The notes beneath the pieces are model-generated. The model was not told where the DNA came from. It ran no database searches and saw only the letters and a list, made by a program, of their open reading frames with translations. A DNA stretch of 64,000 nucleotides from Candidatus Gastranaerophilales bacterium (GTDB taxonomy: Bacteria > Cyanobacteriota > Vampirovibrionia > Gastranaerophilales > Gastranaerophilaceae). Of this stretch, positions 49,680 through 59,734 are shown piece by piece. The DNA lies in NCBI GenBank assembly GCA_944322675.1, contig CALUPO010000009.1, positions 1 through 64,000 on the forward strand, written 5' to 3'. The position numbers and the translations under genes were made by a program. Each line of letters begins with the position of its first letter. The first letter of the stretch is position 1.

Positions 49680-52289
49680 ATGAAGAGGATAATTATTTTT
49701 TTATTAATAATATTTTTAAGTTCAAGTGTTTCATTTTGTGAAGAATTTACAACATTAAAACTTGAAAATGGACATACATATATAATAAAACCAATACACA
49801 CAAACCCTATTGTAACAATTGATACATGGGTTAAAACGGGTTCAATTAATGAAAGTGATAAAAATAACGGAATCGCTCACTTTTTAGAACATATGTTTTT
49901 TAAAGGCTCAAAAAATTATCAAACAGGTGAGTTTGACAAAATTTTAGAGTCAAAAGGTGCTATAATAAATGCTGCTACAAGTAAAGATTATACACATTTT
50001 TATATAACTATTCCATCCAAAGATTTTGAGCTTGCTTTAAAAATGCATGAAGATATGCTTTTAAATCCTCTTTTTCCAAGACCGGAATTAGAAAAAGAAC
50101 GCAAGGTTGTAATTGAGGAAATTTCAAGAGGACTTGATAATCCTCAAAATATTCTTTATAAAAATTTGAATGCTGGATTTTATAAATCTCATCCTTATAG
50201 ATATGATGTTATAGGTAAAAAAGAAATTATAGAAAAAGTTACACAAGATGAAATGTTTGACTTTTATAACAGGTGGTATGTTCCTGAAAATATGACAACT
50301 ATAATTGTTGGAGATGTTGATGAAAAGAAAATAATTGAAGTGTTAAAATCAACATTTAATAAAAAAACTACTCAAAAATTTGTCAAAACAACATATAAGG
50401 TTGACAATCCTCCACATGAACCTATTGTGATAAATAAAGAACTTGATGTACAAACAGGGTATTATATTTTAGGTTTTAAGGGTGTAAAACCTACAGATAA
50501 AGATAGCTATGCTTTGGATGTTTTATCTGTTATTTTAGGTGATGGAAGAAGTTCAATATTATATCAAAATATAAAAGAACAAAAACAACTTGCAAATTCA
50601 ATAACATCACGCAATTCATCTTCAAAAGATGACGGTTTATTTTTAATATTTGCAACTTTTGATAAAGAAAAACTTAATAAACTTGATAATTCTATTAAGT
50701 GTGAAATAGAAAATATAAAAAATATGAATGTTTCAAATGATGTATTAAATCGTGCAAAAAAAATTATTGAAAAAGATGTATTCTTTTCCCGTGAGTCCGT
50801 TTCTAATATAGCAAATGAACTTGGATATATTTCAGTTGTAAGTGATGATTTATCATTATATTCAAATTATATTGATGAAATAAACAAGGTTTCATCAAAT
50901 GATATAAAACGTGTTGCAAAAAAGTATCTTGATTTAAATAAAAGTGTTACTTCAATTATTGTACCAAAAGATAAATGTTCAAATGAACATCCGGTTTCAA
51001 ATGTAAGTACAAAAAATAATACACAAAATGAAATACAAGCCGAGTTAATAAAAAAAATTGATACAGTAAGTAAATATAAATTACCAAATGAGAGCATATT
51101 ATTAATAAATAAAAATACAAGTAATGATATAGTAGCCATACAAATTATGGATGCCGGAGGTGTATTCACCGAGCAAATTCCAGGTGTTGGCAATATTCTT
51201 GCAAAATCCTTAATGAAAGGAACAAAAAATTATAGTTATATTGAACTTGCCCAGGTTATGGAAGAAAATGGAATTACAATTATTCCGGCTATTACTTCTG
51301 ACACATTTACTATATCAGTACAAACCACAAAAAATGAATTAAATAAAACATTTGAAATACTTGATGAAATTCTAAATAATCCTAAATTTGATATTTTTGA
51401 AATAGAGAAAATAAAACGAGAACTTTTAACATCAATAAAAACTCAAAGAGACACACCATCAAATGTTATGTTTGAAGAATTTAAAAATGCAATATGGCAG
51501 TATACTCCATACAATAATACAGGCAAAGTTCTTGAAAAAACGTTAAGCCAGGTAAGTACAAATGATGTAATTGCTTATTATAATAAATTGTTTAATCCTA
51601 AGAATATTGTGATATCAGTAAATGGTAATGTTGATGAAAAAGAGTGTATTAATTTCTTTACAAAACTTTTTAAAAATAAAAAAGGAGAAAAAGTTGATTT
51701 AAAAAGTTTTCACAAATTATTTTTAACCCCCGTACAAAAAAAATGTATTAATACAAAAAAAGATACAAATACAAGTTGGATTGCAATAGGATGGAAAACG
51801 GATGGTGTTATAAATCAAAAAGATTGGGCAACATTGCAGGTTATAAATTCAATTTTAGGTAGTGGAATGAGTTCACGTTTATTTGTAAACCTTCGTGATG
51901 CTCAAGGGCTAGCTTATCAAATTGGTTCAACATATGCAGCAAATTTAAATAGCGGGCTTTTTGCCGTTTATATAGGAACTAAACCTCAAACTTTGGAACA
52001 TTCAAAAAATGAGTTATTAAAAGAAGTTGAAAAAATTAAAACCGAATTTGTTCTTGATAAAGAATTAAATGAAGCTAAAGAAAAAATTATTGGTAATTAT
52101 ATTATTTCACTTGAAACAAATGGTAAAAAAACCGCAACATTAGCTTGGTTTGAAACTTCAGGTCGCGGCTTTGAATTTAATAAAAAATATATTGAACTTA
52201 TAAATTCTGTTACAACAAAAGATATAATTTTAATAGCAAACAAATATTTTAATGAAAATATGATTATATCAATTGTTGGAAATAAATAA
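49680..52289 (+). CDS. M16 zinc peptidase, two domains fused
   Basis: 869 aa from the ATG at 49680; an earlier in-frame ATG (49662) overlaps the GGAGAG ribosome binding site. Residues 1-20 form a signal peptide. The active half has the inverted zinc motif HFLEH (His67, Glu70, His71), with the downstream Glu in VVIEEISRG. The second half repeats the fold (IMDAGGVFTEQIPGVGNILAKSL) without HxxEH, as in inactive partner subunits. Fusion of both halves resembles PqqL-like periplasmic peptidases. It probably degrades small peptides in the periplasm. Confidence 0.92.
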   Translation: MKRIIIFLLIIFLSSSVSFCEEFTTLKLENGHTYIIKPIHTNPIVTIDTWVKTGSINESDKNNGIAHFLEHMFFKGSKNYQTGEFDKILESKGAIINAATSKDYTHFYITIPSKDFELALKMHEDMLLNPLFPRPELEKERKVVIEEISRGLDNPQNILYKNLNAGFYKSHPYRYDVIGKKEIIEKVTQDEMFDFYNRWYVPENMTTIIVGDVDEKKIIEVLKSTFNKKTTQKFVKTTYKVDNPPHEPIVINKELDVQTGYYILGFKGVKPTDKDSYALDVLSVILGDGRSSILYQNIKEQKQLANSITSRNSSSKDDGLFLIFATFDKEKLNKLDNSIKCEIENIKNMNVSNDVLNRAKKIIEKDVFFSRESVSNIANELGYISVVSDDLSLYSNYIDEINKVSSNDIKRVAKKYLDLNKSVTSIIVPKDKCSNEHPVSNVSTKNNTQNEIQAELIKKIDTVSKYKLPNESILLINKNTSNDIVAIQIMDAGGVFTEQIPGVGNILAKSLMKGTKNYSYIELAQVMEENGITIIPAITSDTFTISVQTTKNELNKTFEILDEILNNPKFDIFEIEKIKRELLTSIKTQRDTPSNVMFEEFKNAIWQYTPYNNTGKVLEKTLSQVSTNDVIAYYNKLFNPKNIVISVNGNVDEKECINFFTKLFKNKKGEKVDLKSFHKLFLTPVQKKCINTKKDTNTSWIAIGWKTDGVINQKDWATLQVINSILGSGMSSRLFVNLRDAQGLAYQIGSTYAANLNSGLFAVYIGTKPQTLEHSKNELLKEVEKIKTEFVLDKELNEAKEKIIGNYIISLETNGKKTATLAWFETSGRGFEFNKKYIELINSVTTKDIILIANKYFNENMIISIVGNK

Positions 52290-52296
52290 TAAATTT

Positions 52297-52740
52297 TTAT
52301 TGTTTTTTATTTTTCATATTCATTAATGTTTCCGCAGCTTCTTTTTCCTTAGCGTCTTGCACAGTAGTTGTAGATGTTTGCTGTGCTTGATTTTTTGCAG
52401 ATGTATTTCTCATATTCACTAATGTTTCCGCAACTTCTTTTTCCTTAGCGTTTTGCACAGTAGTTGTAGATGTTTGCTGTGCTTGATTTCTTGTAGCTGC
52501 ATTCATCTTATTTCCATTAAAAAATTTTCTTTTAACATTTTTTAATACCTTTAATAAATCATTATAAAGAACAATTTGACCTAAATTTTTAGCCATTGGT
52601 TTTGAAAAATCATGATCCTTACCTTGACTTTTTAAATTTTGATTTTCTAAACGCAAGTTTTCTAATTCTCTTTTTACAAATTTTATACTTCTTTTCAAAT
52701 TTTGTTCTGTCCGTAACAAAGGTCTATTGCTAACGTTCAT
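52297..52740 (-). CDS. hypothetical protein with 32-residue tandem repeat
   Basis: 147 aa. The N-terminal part (about 10-60) is a Lys/Leu/Asn-rich coiled coil. The C-terminus contains two copies of a 32-residue unit with NQAQQTSTTTVQ then AKEKE and AETL, from a 96-bp DNA duplication. No signal peptide or membrane helix. GGAG-like AATAGGAG precedes the ATG. It converges with the M16 gene, 7 bp away. Function unknown. Confidence 0.6.
   Translation of the reverse strand: MNVSNRPLLRTEQNLKRSIKFVKRELENLRLENQNLKSQGKDHDFSKPMAKNLGQIVLYNDLLKVLKNVKRKFFNGNKMNAATRNQAQQTSTTTVQNAKEKEVAETLVNMRNTSAKNQAQQTSTTTVQDAKEKEAAETLMNMKNKKQ
52321..52512. repeat. 96-bp in-frame tandem duplication
   Basis: Two adjacent units with a period of exactly 96 bp (52321 and 52417) and few differences, lying within the 147-aa ORF. 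Length divisible by three keeps the frame, so unit number could vary without loss of the protein. Confidence 0.8.
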
Positions 52741-52815
52741 TTATCAATCTCCTATTTTTTACTACATAGTTAGCGTATCATATAAAAAAAATTTGTCAAT
52801 ATATCTTATTTAAAT

Positions 52816-54153
52816 TTATTTAAAAATTGTTACAATAATAAGTGCACTTATAAATAAAGGAATGTTAAAATGTAAAAAAGTCGGAATACAAGTATCCCAT
52901 ATATGATTATGCTGATTATCAACATTTAATCCAGATGTAGGCCCCAATGTGGTGTCACTTGCCGGTGAACCAGCATCACCTAGTGCAGCAGCACTTGAAA
53001 GTAAAACAACAGTTGATATTTCGCTTAAACCTAAATTACTACAAATAGGAACAAAAAAAACAGCTAAAATTGGTATTGTTCCAAATGATGTTCCTATACC
53101 CATTGTAATAAACAATCCTAAGGTAAGCATAATTATAGAAGCTATGATTTTACTATGCATCATATAATTTGATAATGAACTTATTAAAATATCTATGCTT
53201 CCTGTGTCTTTTAGTACAGCTGCGAAGCCTGCAGCCACAAGCATAACAAAAGCAACATATCCCATTAAACAAACGCCTTCATTCATTAAAGCATCCATTT
53301 TATGGTGACTTACTGTTTGTGTTGCAAAAATTATTCCTAAACCCACAAGTGCTCCTAAAGGCAATGAACCTGTTTTAAGTTGAACAATTAAGGTTACAAA
53401 AGCACTAAATATAGTAATATAATGTTCTTTTGTTAATTTAAGCTTATTTCCATTTGTATTTTCAACATTATTATCTTCTGTTTGTAAACATATAATTGGT
53501 AAATCTTTATATATCCTTTTTTTTCGGTAAGTATAAAATATAGCAACTAAAAGTCCTAAAAGCATGGCAAAGCCTAAAATTGAGTTGTATTTCCAAACAT
53601 TTGCTCTTATTATATTATATCCATTTTGTATCATATTATCGGCAATTAACCCCTGGAAAATAAGTCCAAATCCAGCTGGAACTGCAATATATGGAGCTTT
53701 TAATCCAAAAGCTAATGCACAAGCTACACCACGTCTATCAATTTCAAGTTTATTCATTAAATGTATTAAAGGAGGAATTATTATTGGAATAAAAGCAATA
53801 TGAATAGGAATAAGATTTTGTGACATTACTGCAATTATAGTTAGAATTAATATTAATAAATATTTATTATTTTTAATAATCCTAGTTATTTTTGATGCAA
53901 GAACATTTGCAAGTCCGGTATGAGCCATTGCCGCTGCAAAAGTTCCTAAAAGTATATAACTAAGTGCTGTTTCGCTATTTGCTCCCATACCGTTTATAAA
54001 TGTTGTCATTATATTATCAATTTTCATATGGGCTATTAAACCACCTATAATAGCTGAAATAATTAATGATAAAAGTACATTCACTTTCATTAGACATAAT
54101 AATGAAAGTATGATTACTGATAGTATTGCAGGATTTAATATAATATCAAACAC
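52816..54153 (-). CDS. Na+/H+ antiporter family protein (NhaC-like superfamily)
   Basis: 445 aa with about 11-12 membrane helices. The N-terminal INGMGANSETALSYILLGTFAAAM and the C-terminal ITMGIGTSFGTIPILAVFF and SSAAALGDAGSPASDTTLGPTSGLN blocks match the Na_H_antiporter family (YuiF-type). Members are annotated as Na+/H+ antiporters, but some carry amino acids, so the substrate is uncertain. It is monocistronic, upstream 62 bp from ftsY's stop in the same direction. Confidence 0.85.
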   Translation of the reverse strand: MFDIILNPAILSVIILSLLCLMKVNVLLSLIISAIIGGLIAHMKIDNIMTTFINGMGANSETALSYILLGTFAAAMAHTGLANVLASKITRIIKNNKYLLILILTIIAVMSQNLIPIHIAFIPIIIPPLIHLMNKLEIDRRGVACALAFGLKAPYIAVPAGFGLIFQGLIADNMIQNGYNIIRANVWKYNSILGFAMLLGLLVAIFYTYRKKRIYKDLPIICLQTEDNNVENTNGNKLKLTKEHYITIFSAFVTLIVQLKTGSLPLGALVGLGIIFATQTVSHHKMDALMNEGVCLMGYVAFVMLVAAGFAAVLKDTGSIDILISSLSNYMMHSKIIASIIMLTLGLFITMGIGTSFGTIPILAVFFVPICSNLGLSEISTVVLLSSAAALGDAGSPASDTTLGPTSGLNVDNQHNHIWDTCIPTFLHFNIPLFISALIIVTIFK

Positions 54154-54215
54154 ACTTATCCAACTTGTTTTCTATTTTCATAATAAATATATCAAAAAAT
54201 TTAAAAAAAGTAAAT

Positions 54216-55169
54216 TTAAACAAATAAAGATTTTATAAATTCATCCTTATCAAAATCTTTTAAATCCTCAACTTTTTCACCAACACCAATAAGTTTAACC
54301 GGCAACTTATAATCTTTTGCAATAGATATAATGATAGCACCTTTTGAGGAACCGTCAAGTTTTGTTAATGCAATACCTGTTAAGTTTGCGATCTCAAAAA
54401 AAGTTGCAGCCTGATTTATCCCGTTTTGTCCCATAGTTGCATCAAGAACCAGCAAACTTTCTTTTAAACTATTAGAAGCATTTTTTATTATTACATTTTT
54501 TATTTTATTTAATTCTTCCATAAGGTTATATTTATTTTGCAATCTTCCTGCTGTGTCAATAATTAAAACATCATAATTTTCATTTTTAGCTTTACTTATA
54601 GCTTCATAAACAACACTTGAAGGATCTGCATTATGCTTAAAAACAATATCAACATTAATTCTATTTGCCCATATTTGAAGCTGTTCAACAGCAGCTGCAC
54701 GGAAAGTGTCGCCTGCAGCCAGCAAAACTTTTTTGCCTTCTTTTTTAAATTTGTTTGCTAATTTAGCAATCAAAGTTGTTTTACCAACACCATTTACACC
54801 GGTAATTAGATAAATATTAAGTTCGTTTATATCATAACGAAGTTTATTATCGCCTGCATTATTTAAAATTTTACTAAATTCATCCTTTAAATACGATTTA
54901 ATTTGGGATGGTTTTATAACATTTTGTTTTCTTAAATTATCAATAAGATAAGAAGAAACATTAACCCCTAAATCAGCTTTTATAAGCATTTCTTCCATAT
55001 CATCGAGTGTAAAATCATCAAATTCTTCTTTTTCATTTGCAAATGAAACAATATCAGAAACAAGACTCTTACTTGTTTTTGATAAGGCATCTTTCAATGT
55101 TGAAAAAAAACCTTTATTTTCAATTTTATCATTTTCTTCATTATTTTTTTTATTAAAAAAATCAAACAT
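54216..55169 (-). CDS. ftsY: signal recognition particle receptor FtsY
   Basis: 317 aa SRP GTPase. A short charged A region at the N-terminus (no long acidic domain) is followed by the N domain and the G domain: GVNGVGKTTLIAKLA (near residue 124), DTFRAAAVEQLQIW, DTAGRLQNKYNLMEEL and TKLDGSSKGA. It docks ribosome-SRP complexes at the inner membrane. It lies 9 bp downstream of nusB in a long minus-strand run. Confidence 0.95.
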   Translation of the reverse strand: MFDFFNKKNNEENDKIENKGFFSTLKDALSKTSKSLVSDIVSFANEKEEFDDFTLDDMEEMLIKADLGVNVSSYLIDNLRKQNVIKPSQIKSYLKDEFSKILNNAGDNKLRYDINELNIYLITGVNGVGKTTLIAKLANKFKKEGKKVLLAAGDTFRAAAVEQLQIWANRINVDIVFKHNADPSSVVYEAISKAKNENYDVLIIDTAGRLQNKYNLMEELNKIKNVIIKNASNSLKESLLVLDATMGQNGINQAATFFEIANLTGIALTKLDGSSKGAIIISIAKDYKLPVKLIGVGEKVEDLKDFDKDEFIKSLFV

Positions 55170-55178
55170 AAAAATAAC

Positions 55179-55844
55179 CTATTTATATTTTAAGTTAAAT
55201 TCCGAAATTACACTGCCTAAAATTCCATTTATAAAAGAAGCACTATCCTGGGTTGAATATTTTTTAGCAAGCTCAATAGCTTCATCAACTACAACCTTAA
55301 CAGGAGCATCTTTAACATAAATAAGTTCACTTATGGCAATTCTTAAAATATCTTTATCTATCTTAACAAGACGGTCAATATTCCAACCATAAGCATATTT
55401 TTTTATCAAGCCATCAATTTCACTTTTGTTTTCTCTATAGCTTAAGACCATTTTTAAAATATAATCCTTGACGTCTTCTTTTTCTTCTAATACTGCCATT
55501 TCAGCAATTTCCAGTGCTGTTAATGCCTTATCAGAAACATTTATTAAGTCATCCAATTTTTCACGCATATCCAAAGTAGTAGGTAATGGAACTTCTATGT
55601 TATGAGAATCTATAGGACGATTTATGTTATCTTCATGGTTATTTTCATATTGCTCCAAAAAATCTTTTATTTCAAAAAAACAACTTGTAGCAACTTTTAA
55701 CTCCGAAGTAGCATTATTTGCAAGCGTACGAACTGATTTTAAAAGAATATCCGTATAGTTTTCTTTATCTAACTTTGATATGTTTTCAGAACACTGTGAA
55801 AACACAATTAAACCTAATTCCCTTGCCGCATGTCGAGCTTGCAT
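55179..55844 (-). CDS. nusB: transcription antitermination factor NusB (extended)
   Basis: 221 aa, longer than the usual 140-150. The start MQARHAARELGLIVFSQC is the Arg-rich NusB N-terminus. The C-terminal half is typical: DRLVKIDKDILRIAISELIYVKDAPVKVVVDEAIELAKKYSTQDSASFINGILG. The extra length is an acidic helical insertion between the halves (about 30-110). It binds boxA RNA with NusE/S10. It is followed closely by ftsY. Confidence 0.9.
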   Translation of the reverse strand: MQARHAARELGLIVFSQCSENISKLDKENYTDILLKSVRTLANNATSELKVATSCFFEIKDFLEQYENNHEDNINRPIDSHNIEVPLPTTLDMREKLDDLINVSDKALTALEIAEMAVLEEKEDVKDYILKMVLSYRENKSEIDGLIKKYAYGWNIDRLVKIDKDILRIAISELIYVKDAPVKVVVDEAIELAKKYSTQDSASFINGILGSVISEFNLKYK

Positions 55845-55970
55845 TTTTATTCCCTTTATCTTTCAATCTTTACTATATTTATATTAAGACATAAAAAAAA
55901 TAAAATTTAAAGTATGAATGCAAATATTTTTACACATATTTATTATTAAGATTTAATTATTATAATATTG

Positions 55971-57428
55971 TTATGATAATATTGCTTTTTCGATTCTACT
56001 TTTTACATTATCATGACCTAAAATACCAAGTATTGCTACTAAATCAGCACCATGTGTTTTTCCTGTAACAGCTGCTCGAAGTGCCCACATGGTTTGTTTA
56101 GGTTTTATTCCTTCATTTTCCTTAAAATATGTTCTTAAATCGGCAAGTTCATCATGCAGTTTTTCCTCATCATCAAAATGCCACGAATCAATTCTATTAT
56201 CTATAATATCTTTTAGAACTTTTTGAGAAACTTCAAGATTTAACACATCATTTTTAACATTTTCTTCAATTTCAACATTTTTTCCGCCAAAGAAATAATT
56301 GACTTCATCTGTTATATCTGACAATAATGTTAAAGGTTCACGTGTTATTTCAATCATTCTTTCCAATTGTTTTTGAGATAATTCACTTAAATCATATTTT
56401 GATAAAAATGGCTTAATTTTTTCAACAAGCTTTGGTATTTCCATTTTTTTAATATACTGCCCATTCATCCAATTTAATTTGTCATATTCAAAAATTGAAT
56501 TTGATGATGACACTTCATTAATACGAAAATCTTGAGCTATTTCATCCACATTTTTTATTTCATTACCATCAGATGGTGACCAGCCAAGAAGAGCTACAAA
56601 ATTTATTAAAGCATCAGTCAAGTATCCTTTTTCAACAAATTCAGACACTGCAGTTGCTCCATGACGTTTTGATAATTTACTTCTATCAGGTGCAAGTATC
56701 ATACCTAAGTGTCCAAATTTTGGAACTTCAGCTTTTAAAGCTTCATATATTAAAATCTGTTTATATGTGTTTGATATATGATCTTCACCACGGATAACAT
56801 GTGATATTTTCATTTCCATATCATCAATTACAACGGCAAAATTGTATGTAGGTGTTCCATTAGATTTCATAATCACAAAATCACCGATTGTATCAAGATT
56901 AACTTTTAACTCACCTTTTACCAGATCATTAAAGCCTATTTCACCATTTTGAGGAACCTTAAATCGAATTGACGGTTTTATTCCTTTGGCTTTTAATTCA
57001 TTTTTTTCTTCTTCACTTAAGTTTCTGCATTTTCCGCTATATTTATGTGGTTGTTTGTTTTTTATAGACTCCTCTTTTTCTTTATCCAATTCTTCCTGAG
57101 TACAAAAACATTCATAAGCATAGCCTTCTTCAACAAGTTTTTGAGCATACTTTGGATAAATATCAAATCTTTGAGACTGCTGATAAGGACCATAATCACC
57201 TCCAACATCAGGACCTTCATCCCAATTTAATCCCAATGCTTTTAAGCTATCATATATATTTTGAGTATATGCTTCATTTGAACGTTCCAAGTCTGTATCT
57301 TCAATACGAAGAATAAAAGCCCCATTATTTTTTTTTGCAAATAAATAATTAAATAAAGCCGTACGAGCTGTTCCTATATGCAAATTACCACTTGGTGACG
57401 GTGCTATTCTTACTCTTATTTTATCCAT
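55971..57428 (-). CDS. gltX: glutamyl-tRNA synthetase
   Basis: 485 aa class I synthetase. HIGH-type motif HIGT at residues 17-20 (PSPSGNLHIGTARTALFNYL) and KMSKS-type motif KLSKRHGA (near 250). YECFCTQEELD and VIRGEDHISNT are family blocks; the C-terminal anticodon domain ends in the TGKTHGADLVAILGILG segment. It may be discriminating or non-discriminating; no gatCAB is in the window. It lies 20 bp downstream of dapA. Confidence 0.96.
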   Translation of the reverse strand: MDKIRVRIAPSPSGNLHIGTARTALFNYLFAKKNNGAFILRIEDTDLERSNEAYTQNIYDSLKALGLNWDEGPDVGGDYGPYQQSQRFDIYPKYAQKLVEEGYAYECFCTQEELDKEKEESIKNKQPHKYSGKCRNLSEEEKNELKAKGIKPSIRFKVPQNGEIGFNDLVKGELKVNLDTIGDFVIMKSNGTPTYNFAVVIDDMEMKISHVIRGEDHISNTYKQILIYEALKAEVPKFGHLGMILAPDRSKLSKRHGATAVSEFVEKGYLTDALINFVALLGWSPSDGNEIKNVDEIAQDFRINEVSSSNSIFEYDKLNWMNGQYIKKMEIPKLVEKIKPFLSKYDLSELSQKQLERMIEITREPLTLLSDITDEVNYFFGGKNVEIEENVKNDVLNLEVSQKVLKDIIDNRIDSWHFDDEEKLHDELADLRTYFKENEGIKPKQTMWALRAAVTGKTHGADLVAILGILGHDNVKSRIEKAILS

Positions 57429-57448
57429 TTTTATTATTACTCCAAATT

Positions 57449-58339
57449 TTAATCTATATATTTTTCAGCAACACTATAAAATTCTTTTAATTCACAATCA
57501 TTCATCTTCGTCAATGGTTGTCTTAAAACATTTTCAATCAATCCCATTTTGCTTAAAGCTTCCTTAACAGGCACAGGATTTGGTGCCATAAATAATTTTT
57601 TAAATAAAGGGAATAGGCTTAAATGAATTTCCAAAGCTTTATTTATATTTCCAAGCTTAAATTCTTTTATCATTTGTTGCAATTTATTACCAACAATATG
57701 AGAAGCAACTGAAATAACACCTGTTGCACCCAGTGACATCATTGGAAGTATTAAGCTATCATCCCCGCAAAATATAGTAAAATCTTTATCAACTAACTCT
57801 TTTAATTCAGATATATAATCCATATCAGGCGAACTTTGCTTTAAAGCTTTTATATTTTTAAATTCACCTGCCAATTTTGCAACTGTTTGAGGTTGCATAT
57901 TGACTCCTGTGCGACCTGGAATGTTATATAAAATAATAGGAATATCAACACATTTTGCAATACTTGCAAAGTGCTCATATATTCCATTTTGTGATGGCTT
58001 ATTATAATATGGAACAACTGAAAGCAAAGCATCGGCTCCATTTGCTTGCATTTTTTGTGACATTTCAATTGCTGTTTTTGTTGAATTTGAGCCTGCTCCC
58101 ATAATTATTGAAGTTTTATCACCAATTGATTGTTTTAGTTCTTTTAATAAATTCAATTCTTCATCATGTGTCAAAGTTGGTGATTCACCTGTTGTGCCTG
58201 CAGCTATAATTGCATCAGAACCATTTTTTATCAAATGACAAGCAAGGTTTACTGTTTTTTCATAATTAACTTTCTCATCACTATCAAAAGCCGTCACCAT
58301 TGCCGTTATAACATTTAAAGAACTAAAACTTTTTTCCAT
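57449..58339 (-). CDS. dapA: 4-hydroxy-tetrahydrodipicolinate synthase
   Basis: 296 aa from the ATG at 58339, chosen because AAAGGAG stands just upstream; a 21-codon longer frame exists but has no such site. It is a class I aldolase of lysine/diaminopimelate synthesis, condensing pyruvate with aspartate semialdehyde. GTTGESPTL, YYNKPSQNGIYEHF, the Tyr in LYNIPGRTG and the Schiff-base Lys in NIKALKQSS are all present. It lies between an LptF/G-type gene and gltX. Confidence 0.95.
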   Translation of the reverse strand: MEKSFSSLNVITAMVTAFDSDEKVNYEKTVNLACHLIKNGSDAIIAAGTTGESPTLTHDEELNLLKELKQSIGDKTSIIMGAGSNSTKTAIEMSQKMQANGADALLSVVPYYNKPSQNGIYEHFASIAKCVDIPIILYNIPGRTGVNMQPQTVAKLAGEFKNIKALKQSSPDMDYISELKELVDKDFTIFCGDDSLILPMMSLGATGVISVASHIVGNKLQQMIKEFKLGNINKALEIHLSLFPLFKKLFMAPNPVPVKEALSKMGLIENVLRQPLTKMNDCELKEFYSVAEKYID

Positions 58340-58405
58340 GATTAAATTATCTCCTTTAGATTTATATAAATTAAGTTTTGCACAATTATATTTTATAATC
58401 AATAA

Positions 58406-59560
58406 TTAATTTATCATATAGACTTTTTTATAATATAAGATACTTCCCAATGTAATTAATATAATATTAGGTAACCATGCAGCTAATATAGGGGTAATTT
58501 GACCTGCTTCTCCAAGTGAAAAAGCAAAAGCTCTTAAAATATAAAAAATAAATATAATCAAGATACTAAACAAAAAACCGCGATTATAACGGACTCTTGG
58601 TGGTGTAATGGATAAAGGAACACCAAGAAGGACAAAAACAATAGTTGTAATTGGCAATGCCACTTTATCATGAAGCATAACTTCATATTCAAGTTTATTT
58701 TTCATAATTTTGCTGTTATTAGTTTTTATATATTTTGTAAGACTTTTAAAACTGCATTCTTCTGGTTTTAATTCAAATAATTTTTCATCAAGTGTAATAC
58801 CAAAATCAGCCGTAGTTGAACCAAGCCAGCTTGTGTTAAAAATTTTTCCAATAAGCGAAATAGTATAAACAGAAGCATCATTAAACACCCATGCACCATT
58901 TGTTGTATTTCCTGTATCAGCTTGAATGATTTGTATTGTATCCTTGTTTGATAAATCAAGTATAGTAACATTTTTTAAAGTTTTATTTTCACAACTTCGT
59001 ACATAAAATAATCTTTTTAAAGTGTCATCAGGTCCTTTTACTTTAAATGAAAAATTTTGTTTACCTTCAGGTACATTCTTTTGTCCAAGTGACCATATTG
59101 CAAGTGCTTTTGATTGTGATGTTGTAACCGGCACTATTGTTTCATTTACAACAAAAACAAAAATTGACATAATAATTGCAAATATAAATATAGGTTTTGA
59201 GATTCTATCAAGACCAACTCCCAATGCTCTTAAGACGGTCAATTCCGATGATAGACATAACTTGTTTAGAGTCATAACAACTGATAATAAAACAGACATA
59301 GGTATTGACATAACTATAATACTTGGTAAGTTTAAAAGAATCATCATTAATGCAACATTAAAAGGAATGCCGTAGTTTGTTATTTGTTTAACAAGTGTTA
59401 TAAAAGTGTCGCTTGCAAAAATTATTGATGTGAATACAACAACTCCTAAAATAAAAACTTCCAATACCTGAAGCATTATATATCTATCAAGTATTGAAAA
59501 CCTGCTTAGAAATTTTAATAAAACTTTTTTATATAAAATTCTTACATATCCCAAATTCAT
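58406..59560 (-). CDS. LptF/LptG family lipopolysaccharide export permease
   Basis: 384 aa with six membrane helices, three at each end (SRFSILDRYIMLQVLEVFILGVVVFTSIIF near the start; DKVALPITTIVFVLLGVPLSITPPRVRYNRGF near 295), enclosing a periplasmic jellyroll. This is the YjgP/YjgQ family, the Lpt transporter membrane subunits that extract LPS from the inner membrane. Only one such gene is seen, with no partner beside it. It heads the minus-strand run with dapA, gltX, nusB and ftsY, and supports an LPS-bearing outer membrane. Confidence 0.9.
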   Translation of the reverse strand: MNLGYVRILYKKVLLKFLSRFSILDRYIMLQVLEVFILGVVVFTSIIFASDTFITLVKQITNYGIPFNVALMMILLNLPSIIVMSIPMSVLLSVVMTLNKLCLSSELTVLRALGVGLDRISKPIFIFAIIMSIFVFVVNETIVPVTTSQSKALAIWSLGQKNVPEGKQNFSFKVKGPDDTLKRLFYVRSCENKTLKNVTILDLSNKDTIQIIQADTGNTTNGAWVFNDASVYTISLIGKIFNTSWLGSTTADFGITLDEKLFELKPEECSFKSLTKYIKTNNSKIMKNKLEYEVMLHDKVALPITTIVFVLLGVPLSITPPRVRYNRGFLFSILIIFIFYILRAFAFSLGEAGQITPILAAWLPNIILITLGSILYYKKVYMIN

Positions 59561-59734
59561 ATTTTATATTATATATTAAAAATAATTTTTTATTATTTAT
59601 ATTTAATTTTCATAAATTACATTTTATAATTTCATTTGTAAGCTAAAAAAATAAAAAACTACAAAATTTCAAGTGGTTATTTTAAAATAACCAACTATAA
59701 AAACAATTAGAAAATGGCTATAAAGAAAAATTGT

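Noticed and set aside
57449-58402. Longer dapA start at 58402
   Set aside because: The extra 21 residues do not resemble DapA, and AAAGGAG lies directly before the internal ATG at 58339.
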